A stretch of 64,000 nt of DNA from Haloflavibacter putidus (GCF_006546625.1 NZ_VIAR01000012.1:1-64000); one strand, 5' to 3'. Numbered from the stretch's first letter, positions 9,018 through 17,359 are shown. Translations and numbers: made by a program. The notes: a model not told the origin generated them from the letters alone.

Positions 9018-9445
9018 CTAAAACAAGATTATTTCTTTATAATCTTTTCTGGTAATATCGGAGCCAAAAACCTCGCCGGTAGCACAACAATTTTTGATAG
9101 TAAAAACAGAACCTTCACCGTAAAAACCTGCTACTCTACCTAAAATAAAGCTTATAGTACAGCCAGAATAAGAATTTTCTACCAGATTTTCTGTATTTTT
9201 ATTAAAACCAAAAGTAGAATACTAAAGCGCCACCTGCTAAATAATATCCGCTAACGCTTTCTTCCAAAAAGCATTCACTTATAGCAGAATTACTTAAAAT
9301 ACTTCCGGTTATACCGCCAATTTGATTAATACCTTGTACACCTTCTTTAAAAAATCATTTAGAAATAGATGCATTTACAGCAACGTCTCTAATGCCACCA
9401 CCGTTATAGCCACTTATAATAATAAGAAATTGAATTTCATTATTT
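9018..9445 (-). pseudogene. Degenerate remnant of a GLUG-repeat surface protein
   Basis: No intact ORF exists here, but the minus strand shows GLUG-like repeat segments spread over two frames: ISGYNGGGIRDVAVNASI, then a stop, then INQIGGITGSILSNSAIS, then stops, then NSYSGCTISFILGRVAGFYG, which shifts frame into TIKNCCATGEVFGSD and a TAG at 9020-9018. GLUG motifs (PF07581) build right-handed beta-helix adhesins in Bacteroidota. At least two internal stops, one frameshift and no start codon show it is dead. The upstream part (9446-9548) shows nothing recognisable. Confidence 0.6.
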
Positions 9446-9548
9446 TAAATAATAAAGAGGCAAACAACAAGATTATTTGTTTAAGTTATATTAATGCATT
9501 TGGTCTAACTATTTATTCTGCTTAATTTTAAAAAATATTCTAAAAAAT

Positions 9549-9857
9549 ATGACTCTTTCTTCCAGATATAAATTTCCTCAAATAACCGTAATTGTTTTTA
9601 GTGTTTTGCATGTTGTCGTGGGTTTACTCAGCTATGTAATATATTTTAATGAAAGTACGGAAGCCTGTGCAAGACAACTATTACCTTTTCAGTTGTTGGC
9701 TTTTGCCGGGCAATTACTATTGAATTACGTGAACTACCGTTCTGAAAATAAAATCGTGATTTTAACTACGCTTTTCATCGCAAGTATAATTTTATTTGGG
9801 GTTATTTCTGCTTTTTTTTCTTTACCTACTTTATGCTCTATTTACCCAACACCGTAA
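9549..9857 (+). CDS. Small membrane protein, probably frameshifted
   Basis: An ORF of 102 residues with about three hydrophobic segments and no recognised family. The last segment breaks off after a run of eight T (9812-9819) with a non-hydrophobic tail SLPTLCSIYPTP. Dropping one T joins the reading to another frame that continues the hydrophobic helix (FFLYLLYALF), a basic flank (TQHRKKATNENK) and more residues up to a stop at 9978. This suggests an indel in the homopolymer, real or from sequencing. The intact protein would have about 142 residues. Function unknown. Confidence 0.5.
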   Translation: MTLSSRYKFPQITVIVFSVLHVVVGLLSYVIYFNESTEACARQLLPFQLLAFAGQLLLNYVNYRSENKIVILTTLFIASIILFGVISAFFSLPTLCSIYPTP

Positions 9858-9923
9858 AAAAGCTACCAATGAAAATAAGCAGTTATTTTTTAAAACTGTG
9901 TTAGAATTATCTAATGCCTGTAT

Positions 9924-9951
9924 TTGCATTTTCTCAAAAAGTTTATCTTTG
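9924..9951 (+). promoter_or_regulatory. Promoter of the CPA2 antiporter gene
   Basis: TTG at 9924-9926 and TATCTTTG at 9944-9951 are 17 bp apart, matching the Bacteroidota -33/-7 pattern. Transcription would start about 65 bp before the ATG at 10023. The box lies inside the possible extension of the upstream frameshifted gene. Confidence 0.5.
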
Positions 9952-10022
9952 ACATCAATTGCTAAAAGTTTTCAATAGCATTAACCATAACAGCTTCATC
10001 TGTACTTAAATTATAAAACTAT

Positions 10023-12005
10023 ATGCACTTTCCACTTTTACAAGACATTCTTATTCTTTTAGGCTTTTCGGTGGTAATTGTGTTTTTACTTCAGCGTTTA
10101 AAGCTACCTTCTATCTTAGGATTTTTGATTACGGGAATCGTAATTGGGCCTTATGGTTTGGGATTAATTGCCGCAGAAGAGCAAATTGAAGTGCTTTCTG
10201 AAATTGGTATAATTCTCTTACTTTTTGTAATTGGTATGGAACTGTCTATCAAACAATTAGCTTCCATTAAAAAAACGGTTTTTATAGGCGGTAGTCTACA
10301 AGTAGGAATTACTATTTTGGTTACCGGAGCGGCTTATTTCTTATTGGGAAACAGCCTAGCCGAAGCCACTTTTGTGGGTTTTTTGTTTTCTTTATCTAGT
10401 ACGGCAATCGTACTAAGCGTTTTTCAAGACCGTAACGAAATCAATACACCACAAGGTAAAAACGCCTTGGCAATACTTATATTTCAAGATATAATCGTTG
10501 TACCAATGATGTTGTTTACGCCAATTATTGCCGGCGAATCCAGTAATGTTACCCAAAGTGTTTTAATGCTCTTGCTCAAATCTGCAGTGGTTGTCATTAT
10601 CACAATTGTAAGCGCTAAATATTTAGTGCCAAAACTAATGCACGCCATTGCCAAAACACGTAGTAAAGATTTGTTTTTGCTCACCACCATAACTATTTGT
10701 TTTGCAGTTGCATTTTTAACTTCGGCGGCAGGTTTATCTTTGGCCCTGGGGGCGTTTTTAGCCGGATTAATTATTTCAGAATCAGAATACAGCCATCAAG
10801 CAACCAGTATAATTTTACCTTTTAGGGAGTTGTTTACCAGTTTCTTTTTTATCTCTATAGGAATGTTACTAAATCTAAGCTTTTTTGGTGAGCATGTATT
10901 GTTCATTTTATTAATTGTCTTTGGCGTACTTATCGTAAAATCTACCATTATTGCAATAGCCATCCGCATTTTAAAATATAGCCCTAAAACCGCTTTAATT
11001 ACCGGATTTTCTCTGTTTCAAGTAGGGGAATTTGCTTTTATCTTATCTAAAGTTGGTATAGAATACGGCTTGCTTAGCAACGCTACCAACCAATATTTCT
11101 TGGCAGTTTCTATTGTTTCTATGCTCATTACACCCTTTGTAATTATGTTTGCAGAGTCTATAACAGATAAGTTTTTGCACAGCAAGATAATGCAAAAGAT
11201 AAGCAAAGTTCCGCAGGCTGTAGAAACCGCCCACATAGAAGACGATAGCTTAAAAAACCACTTGGTAATAATTGGTTTTGGTATAAACGGCTCTAATTTG
11301 GCACGAGCGGCACATTACAGTAACATTCCGTATGTGGTGGTAGAATTCAATGCAGAAACTGTGCAACGCGAAAAAGCCAAAGGTATTCCTATAATTTTTG
11401 GAGATGCCACCAAAGAGCATATTTTATCTACCATCAATTTAGATAAAGCCCGTGCGGTAGTGATTGCAATTTCAGACGATAAAGCTACCAAAACCGTAGT
11501 TGGTAACGTGCGTTTATTTTCAAAATCTATTTTTTTACTGGTTAGAACGCGTTATGTTAAAGAAATTTCAGAATTGTTGGCGCTTGGCGCGGATGAAGTA
11601 ATTCCGGAAGAATTTGAAACTTCCGTAGAAATATTCTCGCGCGTGCTGCATAATTTTTTAGTACCCGAAGACGACATACAACACTTTACGGAAATTATTC
11701 GGGCAGACAACTATGAATTGTTCCAAAACACAACAAAATTACCAAAAACCTTTAAGCCCAGAACCAAGTTTCCAGACTTTAATATTACTTGTTTACGTGT
11801 AAATAAAGACAGCGGTAAATTAATTGGCGAGAGCTTAGAAGACTTAAGCTTGCGCGCAAAATATGGTGTAAACATTTTGGCCATTAAGCGTAAAGGAGAT
11901 ACTTTAGACCATATAGAACCAACCGAAAAACTACATCAAAATGATTTGCTATTCCTTAACGGAAAACCCGAAAATATTGAAAAATTTCATAGATTAATTC
12001 AATAA
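10023..12005 (+). CDS. CPA2 family monovalent cation:proton antiporter (KefB/KefC type)
   Basis: Protein of 660 residues. Residues about 1-380 form the multi-helix Na+/H+ exchanger domain, with family motifs near the N terminus (ITGIVIGPYGLGL) and ALAILIFQDIIVVPMM. A RCK/TrkA-N Rossmann domain starts near residue 415 (LVIIGFGINGSNLARAA), followed by a TrkA-C domain up to the end (about 565-655). Such proteins exchange K+ or Na+ for H+ across the inner membrane, gated by nucleotide or thiol ligands at the RCK domain. The specific ion cannot be told. Monocistronic, with its own promoter. Confidence 0.88.
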   Translation: MHFPLLQDILILLGFSVVIVFLLQRLKLPSILGFLITGIVIGPYGLGLIAAEEQIEVLSEIGIILLLFVIGMELSIKQLASIKKTVFIGGSLQVGITILVTGAAYFLLGNSLAEATFVGFLFSLSSTAIVLSVFQDRNEINTPQGKNALAILIFQDIIVVPMMLFTPIIAGESSNVTQSVLMLLLKSAVVVIITIVSAKYLVPKLMHAIAKTRSKDLFLLTTITICFAVAFLTSAAGLSLALGAFLAGLIISESEYSHQATSIILPFRELFTSFFFISIGMLLNLSFFGEHVLFILLIVFGVLIVKSTIIAIAIRILKYSPKTALITGFSLFQVGEFAFILSKVGIEYGLLSNATNQYFLAVSIVSMLITPFVIMFAESITDKFLHSKIMQKISKVPQAVETAHIEDDSLKNHLVIIGFGINGSNLARAAHYSNIPYVVVEFNAETVQREKAKGIPIIFGDATKEHILSTINLDKARAVVIAISDDKATKTVVGNVRLFSKSIFLLVRTRYVKEISELLALGADEVIPEEFETSVEIFSRVLHNFLVPEDDIQHFTEIIRADNYELFQNTTKLPKTFKPRTKFPDFNITCLRVNKDSGKLIGESLEDLSLRAKYGVNILAIKRKGDTLDHIEPTEKLHQNDLLFLNGKPENIEKFHRLIQ

Positions 12006-12070
12006 ATGCACACTTTAATCGATAAAATAACAAACATTAACTAATATATTTAAAAATTTAGCAATTAAAT

Positions 12071-12100
12071 TTGCTCAAGCTAGAAAATAGTTTAGCTTTG
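12071..12100 (+). promoter_or_regulatory. Promoter of the asnA leader transcript
   Basis: TTG at 12071-12073 and TAGCTTTG at 12093-12100 are 19 bp apart, a near-ideal Bacteroidota promoter. Transcription is expected to start around 12105-12107, at or next to the ATG (12106) of the first leader ORF, which could make that ORF leaderless. No second promoter is evident before asnA, so the transcript must cross both terminators below. Confidence 0.65.
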
Positions 12101-12105
12101 TAGGT

Positions 12106-12183
12106 ATGATAATTAAATTTTTTCATAATGCCGCTTATTTTAATTCAGTTAATTTTAATTTAACTGAAAAGAGAAAGGCGTGA
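12106..12183 (+). CDS. Candidate leader peptide 1 of the asnA attenuator (25 residues)
   Basis: A 25-codon ORF directly after the promoter, rich in Asn and Phe in its middle (HNAAYFNSVNFN has five Asn... counting from the His: N at positions 2, 7, 10 and 12), ending in a basic tail and TGA. Its last codons contain GAAAGGC (12173-12179), which is complementary to the left arm of terminator 1 (12209-12215) and could form an antiterminator when the ribosome stalls upstream. A shorter overlapping ORF (12128-12163, 11 codons, Ile/Leu rich) is an alternative. The Asn link is weaker here than for leader 2. Confidence 0.45.
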   Translation: MIIKFFHNAAYFNSVNFNLTEKRKA

Positions 12184-12203
12184 AGTTTTAAGATTAATAT
12201 TTT

Positions 12204-12238
12204 AAAAAGCCTTTCTTTAACCGGAAAGGCTTTTTTTA
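12204..12238 (+). terminator. Terminator 1 of the asnA leader (attenuator)
   Basis: A 12-bp stem (12204-12215 with 12224-12235) around an 8-nt loop, followed by a T-run. It lies between the leader-1 ORF and the leader-2 ORF with no promoter visible after it, so it should act as a conditional terminator. The segment GAAAGGC at 12173-12179 can compete for its left arm. Confidence 0.75.
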
Positions 12239-12252
12239 TTTAGATAAGTACA

Positions 12253-12297
12253 ATGCAAAAATCAATTAATAATAACAACAATAATAATTCTACCTAA
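12253..12297 (+). CDS. Asparagine leader peptide of asnA (14 residues, seven Asn in a row)
   Basis: Short ORF ATG to TAA coding for MQKSINNNNNNNST. Codons 6-12 (12268-12288) are seven consecutive Asn codons (five AAT, two AAC). The next gene is asnA, which makes asparagine, so a ribosome stalling on these codons when Asn-tRNA is scarce is the expected control signal. A terminator follows 31 bp after the stop codon. The segment 12302-12309, just after the stop, can pair with the left arm of that terminator. This is the classic layout of a leader-peptide attenuator. No transcript or peptide data are available; the call is from sequence alone. Confidence 0.8.
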   Translation: MQKSINNNNNNNST

Positions 12298-12301
12298 AAA
12301 C

Positions 12302-12358
12302 GGTAGCAGATTGTTGTATCCTAATTCAGCCTGCTAACCAAGTTAGCAGGCTTTTTTT
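12302..12358 (+). promoter_or_regulatory. Attenuator of asnA: antiterminator and terminator 2
   Basis: Terminator: perfect 11-bp stem AGCCTGCTAAC (12328-12338) with 12342-12352, loop CAA, then a T-run to 12358, only 21 bp before the asnA ATG. Antiterminator: GGTAGCAG (12302-12309) pairs with CTGCTAACC (12331-12339) with a single bulged A, which destroys the terminator stem. A ribosome stalled on the Asn codons would leave 12302-12309 free and asnA on; one that reaches the TAA at 12295 would cover it and let the terminator form. Confidence 0.75.
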
Positions 12359-12379
12359 ATAACCTAAAATTTAAAAACG

Positions 12380-13381
12380 ATGAAAACTGACATTCTTACC
12401 ACCGAAAAACAACTCTTGTTTAGCAAGAAGACCTTTAGAAAACAATTGCAAAAACACTTAAACTTAACCCAAGTTTCTGCACCAATCGCCGTGTTGGAAG
12501 GCACCGGTATTAACGACGATTTAAACGGACACGAGCGCTGTGTAAACTTTCCGGTAAAAGCCTTGCAAGACCGTAAAGCTGTTGTAGTAAACTCGCTTGC
12601 AAAATGGAAACGCTGCCGTTTAAAAGAGTTAGAAATGCAACCAAACTCCGGCATTATAACAGATATGCGCGCCATTAGACCAGACGAAGATTACAGCCCC
12701 ATACATTCTATTTACGTAGACCAATGGGATTGGGAAAAAGTAATTACTCCTGAAGAAAGAACACTCGCTTCTCTAAAACATACGGTAAAAGCAATTTTTA
12801 AAGCTTTACGGAAAACCGAAGAAAAACTTCACAAAAAACATGGCATAGATAAAAAACTTCCAAAAGAAATAACCTTTATCCACGCCGAAGATTTACTAAA
12901 AATGTATCCGGATTCAAGTCCGAAAGAACGGGAAAACAAAATAACCAAAAAATTTGGCGCCGTCTTTTTAATTGGTATTGGTGGCGCTTTAAGCAACGGA
13001 GAACCACACGATGGCCGGGCGCCAGATTATGACGACTGGTCTACCCCAACCCTTAACGGCTATTCCGGTTTAAATGGCGATATTTTACTTTGGAACCCAA
13101 TCTTAAAACACGCCTTTGAAATCTCTTCTATGGGAATTCGTGTGAGTCCGGAAACTTTAATGCAACAACTTAAAATTAGAAATCAATTGGAAAAACAACA
13201 CTTTTATTACCACCAATTATTATTGAAAAAAGTATTACCAGCCTCTATTGGAGGCGGAATTGGCCAATCTAGAATTTGCATGTTCTTATTAAACAAAAAA
13301 CATATAGGAGAAATTCAAAGCAGTATTTGGGATACCGGAATTATGGAACAATGCCAAAAAGAAAAAATTGATTTGTTATAA
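12380..13381 (+). CDS. asnA: Aspartate--ammonia ligase
   Basis: AsnA of 333 residues, the usual length of this class-II-synthetase-like enzyme. It makes L-asparagine from aspartate, ammonia and ATP via an aspartyl-adenylate, in the cytosol. Visible family segments include LNLTQVSAPIAVLEGTGIND near the N terminus, FPVKALQDRKAVVVNSLAKW, VDQWDWEKVI, and the C-terminal SIGGGIGQSRICMFLL (class II motif 3 with the ATP-site Arg). Expression appears to be controlled by two tandem leader-peptide attenuators in the 374 bp upstream. It is monocistronic; no terminator with a T-run is visible directly downstream. Confidence 0.95.
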   Translation: MKTDILTTEKQLLFSKKTFRKQLQKHLNLTQVSAPIAVLEGTGINDDLNGHERCVNFPVKALQDRKAVVVNSLAKWKRCRLKELEMQPNSGIITDMRAIRPDEDYSPIHSIYVDQWDWEKVITPEERTLASLKHTVKAIFKALRKTEEKLHKKHGIDKKLPKEITFIHAEDLLKMYPDSSPKERENKITKKFGAVFLIGIGGALSNGEPHDGRAPDYDDWSTPTLNGYSGLNGDILLWNPILKHAFEISSMGIRVSPETLMQQLKIRNQLEKQHFYYHQLLLKKVLPASIGGGIGQSRICMFLLNKKHIGEIQSSIWDTGIMEQCQKEKIDLL

Positions 13382-13501
13382 AATACACATACACAAACCA
13401 TTACAAAAAGTGTAAGCCTAGGCTATTGCAAAGTCAAATTACAATAGCAGTTAAAGCGTTTATCATCACAATTTAATCGGTAAAAAAATCAAGAATTTGT
13501 T

Positions 13502-13532
13502 TTGGTAGTTAAAAGCCTAGCCATTACATTTG
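13502..13532 (+). promoter_or_regulatory. Promoter of the TonB-receptor operon
   Basis: TTG at 13502-13504 and TACATTTG at 13525-13532 are 20 bp apart, fitting the Bacteroidota consensus, with the start codon 27 bp downstream of the -7 box. An inverted repeat GCTATTG/CAATAGC (13422-13428, 13442-13448) lies further upstream and might be regulatory. No convincing Fur box was recognised. Confidence 0.6.
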
Positions 13533-13559
13533 CAGCCTATTTTTATTCGGTCTAAATAA

Positions 13560-15932
13560 ATGAAGCGTCTTTTAACAAGTGTATTGGTTTTTATTCTCGT
13601 AGCTGTTTTTCCGCTTTACGGACAAAATAAAACCGGCAGTATTAGCGGTAAAGTAACCGATTATAATGACAACTTGCTGCCTTTTATCAGCATACAGCTA
13701 GAAGGCACTAAAAAAGGTGTATCTACCAATTTTGATGGCGAATTTAAACTGGAGAATTTAGCGCCAAAATCGTATACACTTTTGGTTTCGGGTTTGGGTT
13801 TTTCTTCCGTAAAGCAAAAGCTAAGCCTAAAGGCCGGAGAAGAATTAAAAGTAAATTTTCGACTGCAAGAAAGTATTGCAGAAATAGAAGAAGTCTTGCT
13901 GCTTGGTCAAAATAAAGTTGGCAAATTACGCCAATCCGCCAAAGCAGTTTCGGTAATAGAGACCAAAGAAGTTAAACTACAAACTGCAGATTTAGGCGAA
14001 ATACTTACCAGAACTTCCGGTGTAAACGTTAGACGCAGTGGTGGCTTAGGTTCTAATACGCGGTTTTCGTTAAACGGACTTACAGACGATCAAATTCGGT
14101 TTATGGTAGATGGCATTCCGTTAGATTTTATGGGGTATAGTTCTGGTATTGCCAATGTTCCGGTAAACTTGGTAGATCAGGTAGAAGTCTATAAAGGTGT
14201 GGTTCCTGTCTCTTTGGGCGCAGACGCGCTTGGTGGCGTTGTAAATTTGGTTTCTCAAAAAGATTCTATTCAAAATACCGGTGCTATTTCTTACCAAACG
14301 GGAGCTTTTGGTACGCATCGTTTGGCGGTAAACGGAGAAACAAAATTAAATGAAAACGGACTTTTCTTCCGCGGAAGCTCTTTCTACGACTATGCAAAAA
14401 ACAATTATGAAGTAGATGTAGAAATTGCCGGCGAAGGTGGAAAATTAAAAGAAGTTCGTGTACCACGTTTTCACGATGCTTATAAGGGCGCAGGATTGCG
14501 AGGTACTTTTGGCGTACGAAATAGAAGCTGGGTTAACGAGTTGTCTGTAGAAGTTTTTGCCAATATCTACCAAAAAGACATTCAGAACAACAACATTATG
14601 TCTATTGTTTATGGTGAGGTTACCAGCGAAGAAGACAATTATGGTGCATTGCTTCGTTACAGAAAAAATCTTTCCGAAAAATTAAAATTGAAAACTGCCG
14701 CTGGGTATACCCAACGCAAAATAACTTTTATAGACACTAGCAAATATATTTACAACTGGTATGGCGAAAAGGTAAGAAATAATAATGGCGATATTATAAA
14801 AAGTACGCCCGGAGAAGTTGGTAACGCAACTAATCTACTTACAAAAGACGATAACCTTTACGGAAGATTTAACTTAAACTACCAACTAGCACCGCAACAT
14901 AATTTGCATTTTTCTTCTGCCCCAACCTATATTTCAAGAACCATAAAAGAAAGATGGCTTGCCGAAGGACAATCACAAAAAACACCAGATAAAGAACAAA
15001 GTATTTTTAGTTGGGTAAACGGACTGGAATATATCTGGCAATCTTCTAATAAGAAAATAGAAAACATTCTTTTTGCAAAAGATTATCTATATAGTGTAGA
15101 AGCCACCGAAAAAACCAGTGGTTTACCTATTAACAGGGACCAAAACACGCATAATTTTGGCTTTGGAAATAGTTTCCGGTTTAAAATAAATTCGCAATGG
15201 CTTTTAAAAGCTTCTTACGAATGGGCAACGCGTTTACCACGACCTACACAAATTTTTGGTAACGGTAGATTAGTGGTTCCAAACCTAGCTTTAAAACCGG
15301 AGAGAAGTCATAATGCCAATTTAGAAATAAATTACGGCAATAATCCAACTGCTTCTTCTAATTGGAATATAAAATTCAACGCTTTTCTTCGTAGTACAGA
15401 CCAGCTTATTTTGTTGTTAGGTAACAATGAAGTTTTTAGCTATCAAAATGTTTTTGCCGCCAGATCTTTGGGCGCAGAAGTTTCTGCTTTTTGGGAAACC
15501 GCCAATAATAAATTACGTTTAGAAGCCAACGCTACTTGGCAAGATTTTACCAACCAATCTTCGGAAGGTGAGTTTGGCAGGTATAATGGAGATCGGATTC
15601 CTAACCGACCTTATCTTTTTGGCAATACAAAAGTAAATTACCGCTTTTTTAAATTATTTGATGCAAAAGACAAATTAACTGCTTTTTGGACCACGCATTA
15701 TGTATATGAGTTTTATCGCGGCTGGGAAAGTGTTGGTTTAATACAGTTTAAAGATCAAATACCGGCACAATTTGTTCACAATCTGGGAGTAACTTATGAA
15801 TTACCCATCAAATCTGTAAAAACCGCTCTTACTGCAGAAATTCAAAATTTGGCAGACACAGATGTGTATGACTTTTTTGGCGTACAGCGTCCGGGAAGGG
15901 CTTTCTATATTAAATTAACTACACAATTTTAA
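13560..15932 (+). CDS. TonB-dependent outer-membrane receptor (probable iron/siderophore uptake)
   Basis: Protein of 790 residues. A signal peptide (about 1-21, VAVFPLYGQ) is followed by a carboxypeptidase-regulatory-like beta domain (about 25-112, GSISGKVTDYNDNLLPFISI), then the plug (about 125-240, VKLQTADLGEILTRTSGVNV) and a 22-strand-type barrel ending in aromatic Phe. The domain order matches the non-SusC TonB receptors of Bacteroidota. Its neighbours, a DUF4374 lipoprotein and a PepSY membrane protein, point to iron-chelate uptake; that substrate assignment is inferred from context. Confidence 0.87.
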   Translation: MKRLLTSVLVFILVAVFPLYGQNKTGSISGKVTDYNDNLLPFISIQLEGTKKGVSTNFDGEFKLENLAPKSYTLLVSGLGFSSVKQKLSLKAGEELKVNFRLQESIAEIEEVLLLGQNKVGKLRQSAKAVSVIETKEVKLQTADLGEILTRTSGVNVRRSGGLGSNTRFSLNGLTDDQIRFMVDGIPLDFMGYSSGIANVPVNLVDQVEVYKGVVPVSLGADALGGVVNLVSQKDSIQNTGAISYQTGAFGTHRLAVNGETKLNENGLFFRGSSFYDYAKNNYEVDVEIAGEGGKLKEVRVPRFHDAYKGAGLRGTFGVRNRSWVNELSVEVFANIYQKDIQNNNIMSIVYGEVTSEEDNYGALLRYRKNLSEKLKLKTAAGYTQRKITFIDTSKYIYNWYGEKVRNNNGDIIKSTPGEVGNATNLLTKDDNLYGRFNLNYQLAPQHNLHFSSAPTYISRTIKERWLAEGQSQKTPDKEQSIFSWVNGLEYIWQSSNKKIENILFAKDYLYSVEATEKTSGLPINRDQNTHNFGFGNSFRFKINSQWLLKASYEWATRLPRPTQIFGNGRLVVPNLALKPERSHNANLEINYGNNPTASSNWNIKFNAFLRSTDQLILLLGNNEVFSYQNVFAARSLGAEVSAFWETANNKLRLEANATWQDFTNQSSEGEFGRYNGDRIPNRPYLFGNTKVNYRFFKLFDAKDKLTAFWTTHYVYEFYRGWESVGLIQFKDQIPAQFVHNLGVTYELPIKSVKTALTAEIQNLADTDVYDFFGVQRPGRAFYIKLTTQF

Positions 15933-15949
15933 ATTAAAACAAACACAAA

Positions 15950-17221
15950 ATGAAAAATCAACAGAAAAAAACAAGAATGTTTAACAAGCTTAACGGAATA
16001 CGTCTTATGGCGCTGGCTTTATTTGCATTTACTTTCTTTTCTTGTAGCAGCGACGACGATGCTGTGAGCAATAATAATAATCCGCAAGAAGATTTATATG
16101 CTGTTTACTGGCGGGTAAATACACCAGATGGTAGAACAAATTATGTTTCTTTAGTAAACGAAATTATGAGTGGCGCCGTAGATGCTTCACAAGCTTTAGA
16201 GGTTTCTGGTAAATCTAGATTTTTTGCTCCAGAAAATGCAGATTATTTTGTAATTGGAGACGGAGAAAATATGACTTTTACCCGTTATAACATTAACCAA
16301 GAAAACCAAACAATAGAACCAGGAGAAAGTTTTTCTTTAACCAACCAAGGAGTTACTTCTTTGCAAAAAAGAAATGTTTTTTTAAGTGAAACAAAAGCTT
16401 ATTATATAGATAATACGCAAGGACAAATTGTTATCTGGAATCCGGAAGAAATGGTCATTACCGGCTCTTTTGACCTTCCGGCAGAATTTGCAGATGGCTA
16501 CCAAGGTTTTAGCACACAATTAGGTTTTGGAGATTACCAAGTAAATGGCAACCAAATGCTTATTCCTGTAGGCTGGGTAAATTTTGCCAACAATACCCAC
16601 TTAGATAAAACCGGTTTGGCTGTGGTAGATGTTGAAAACGACCAAGTGCTTTCTTATAACGAAGACACTCGCTGTGCTTTGGCAGTAGAAACTGCTTTTA
16701 TGCCTAATGGCGATGTTTATTATGGCGTAAGCGAGCGTTACCACTTTAGCACAGAAGCAAGAGAAAACGAAGACTGCGGCTGTATTTTAAAAGTGGCTGC
16801 CGGCGCAAACGATTTTGATCAAGATTACGATCCTAATTTTATGAATCAAATAGAAGGCAAAAAAGTAGGAATAGGTCTTACCAACTCGCCAAAAATGAAC
16901 CACGGTTACGTAAAAGTACTAGATACAAGCATTTTACCTTGGTCGCCAGATGTTGAAGCCATAAATTATTACGGTTTGGTTTGGGAAACCTATGAAATTA
17001 ATCTTCCTGAAAATGAAATTATAAGAAAAGTAGACAGACCATTAGCCCCTTCTTATTCCGAAAATCTTTACACTTTTGACGGCATTCAGTATGGCGCTAT
17101 AAAAGTAAGCGATGACGAGCAGTATAAAGTTATAGAATACAACACAGACGGTTCTTACGTAGAAGGTTTAGACGTGCCCGGTTATATTTCTAATATGCAA
17201 CGTTTGCATAAAGCAATATAA
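15950..17221 (+). CDS. DUF4374 family lipoprotein
   Basis: Protein of 423 residues with a lipoprotein signal: hydrophobic LMALALFAFTFFSC then SSDDD, Cys32 being the lipidation site. The start could instead be the ATG at 15977, which gives a shorter, more typical signal sequence. The body resembles DUF4374, a probable beta-propeller family found mainly next to TonB receptors and PepSY proteins in Bacteroidota. It follows the receptor by 17 bp and is surely co-transcribed. It may sit on the cell surface or in the periplasm and help bind the iron chelate, but no function has been shown to my knowledge. Confidence 0.78.
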   Translation: MKNQQKKTRMFNKLNGIRLMALALFAFTFFSCSSDDDAVSNNNNPQEDLYAVYWRVNTPDGRTNYVSLVNEIMSGAVDASQALEVSGKSRFFAPENADYFVIGDGENMTFTRYNINQENQTIEPGESFSLTNQGVTSLQKRNVFLSETKAYYIDNTQGQIVIWNPEEMVITGSFDLPAEFADGYQGFSTQLGFGDYQVNGNQMLIPVGWVNFANNTHLDKTGLAVVDVENDQVLSYNEDTRCALAVETAFMPNGDVYYGVSERYHFSTEARENEDCGCILKVAAGANDFDQDYDPNFMNQIEGKKVGIGLTNSPKMNHGYVKVLDTSILPWSPDVEAINYYGLVWETYEINLPENEIIRKVDRPLAPSYSENLYTFDGIQYGAIKVSDDEQYKVIEYNTDGSYVEGLDVPGYISNMQRLHKAI

Positions 17222-17285
17222 TTTTGCATTTCTCAAAGCAATAATAAACGCAGATTTTACACTAAATATTCTGCGTAAAATAATG

Positions 17286-17326
17286 ACAAGGTTGTCTAAA
17301 AGGTCTAATTATTTAGACAGCCTTGT
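17286..17326 (+). terminator. Hairpin after the DUF4374 gene
   Basis: A 15-bp stem with one G-U pair (17286-17300 with 17312-17326) around an 11-nt loop, 64 bp after the stop codon. It lacks a clear T-run (TCCTTAAAT follows), so it may stabilise the message or terminate only partly, leaving some read-through into the PepSY gene. Confidence 0.5.
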
Positions 17327-17349
17327 TCCTTAAATAAGAATACAATTTA

Positions 17350-17359
17350 CTTTACGGAA
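17350..17359 (+). repeat. Copy of the recurrent 10-mer CTTTACGGAA
   Basis: This intergenic copy stands for a word found 16 times exactly in the window. Plus-strand CTTTACGGAA starts at 7674, 11684, 12804, 14856, 17350, 21186, 28821, 31141, 37661, 43329 and 43778; its complement TTCCGTAAAG starts at 543, 13805, 23440, 33003 and 48654. Copies inside genes fall in all three codon phases (Leu-Arg-Lys, Phe-Thr-Glu, Leu-Tyr-Gly, and others), so the DNA word itself seems to be favoured. Function unknown. Confidence 0.65.
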
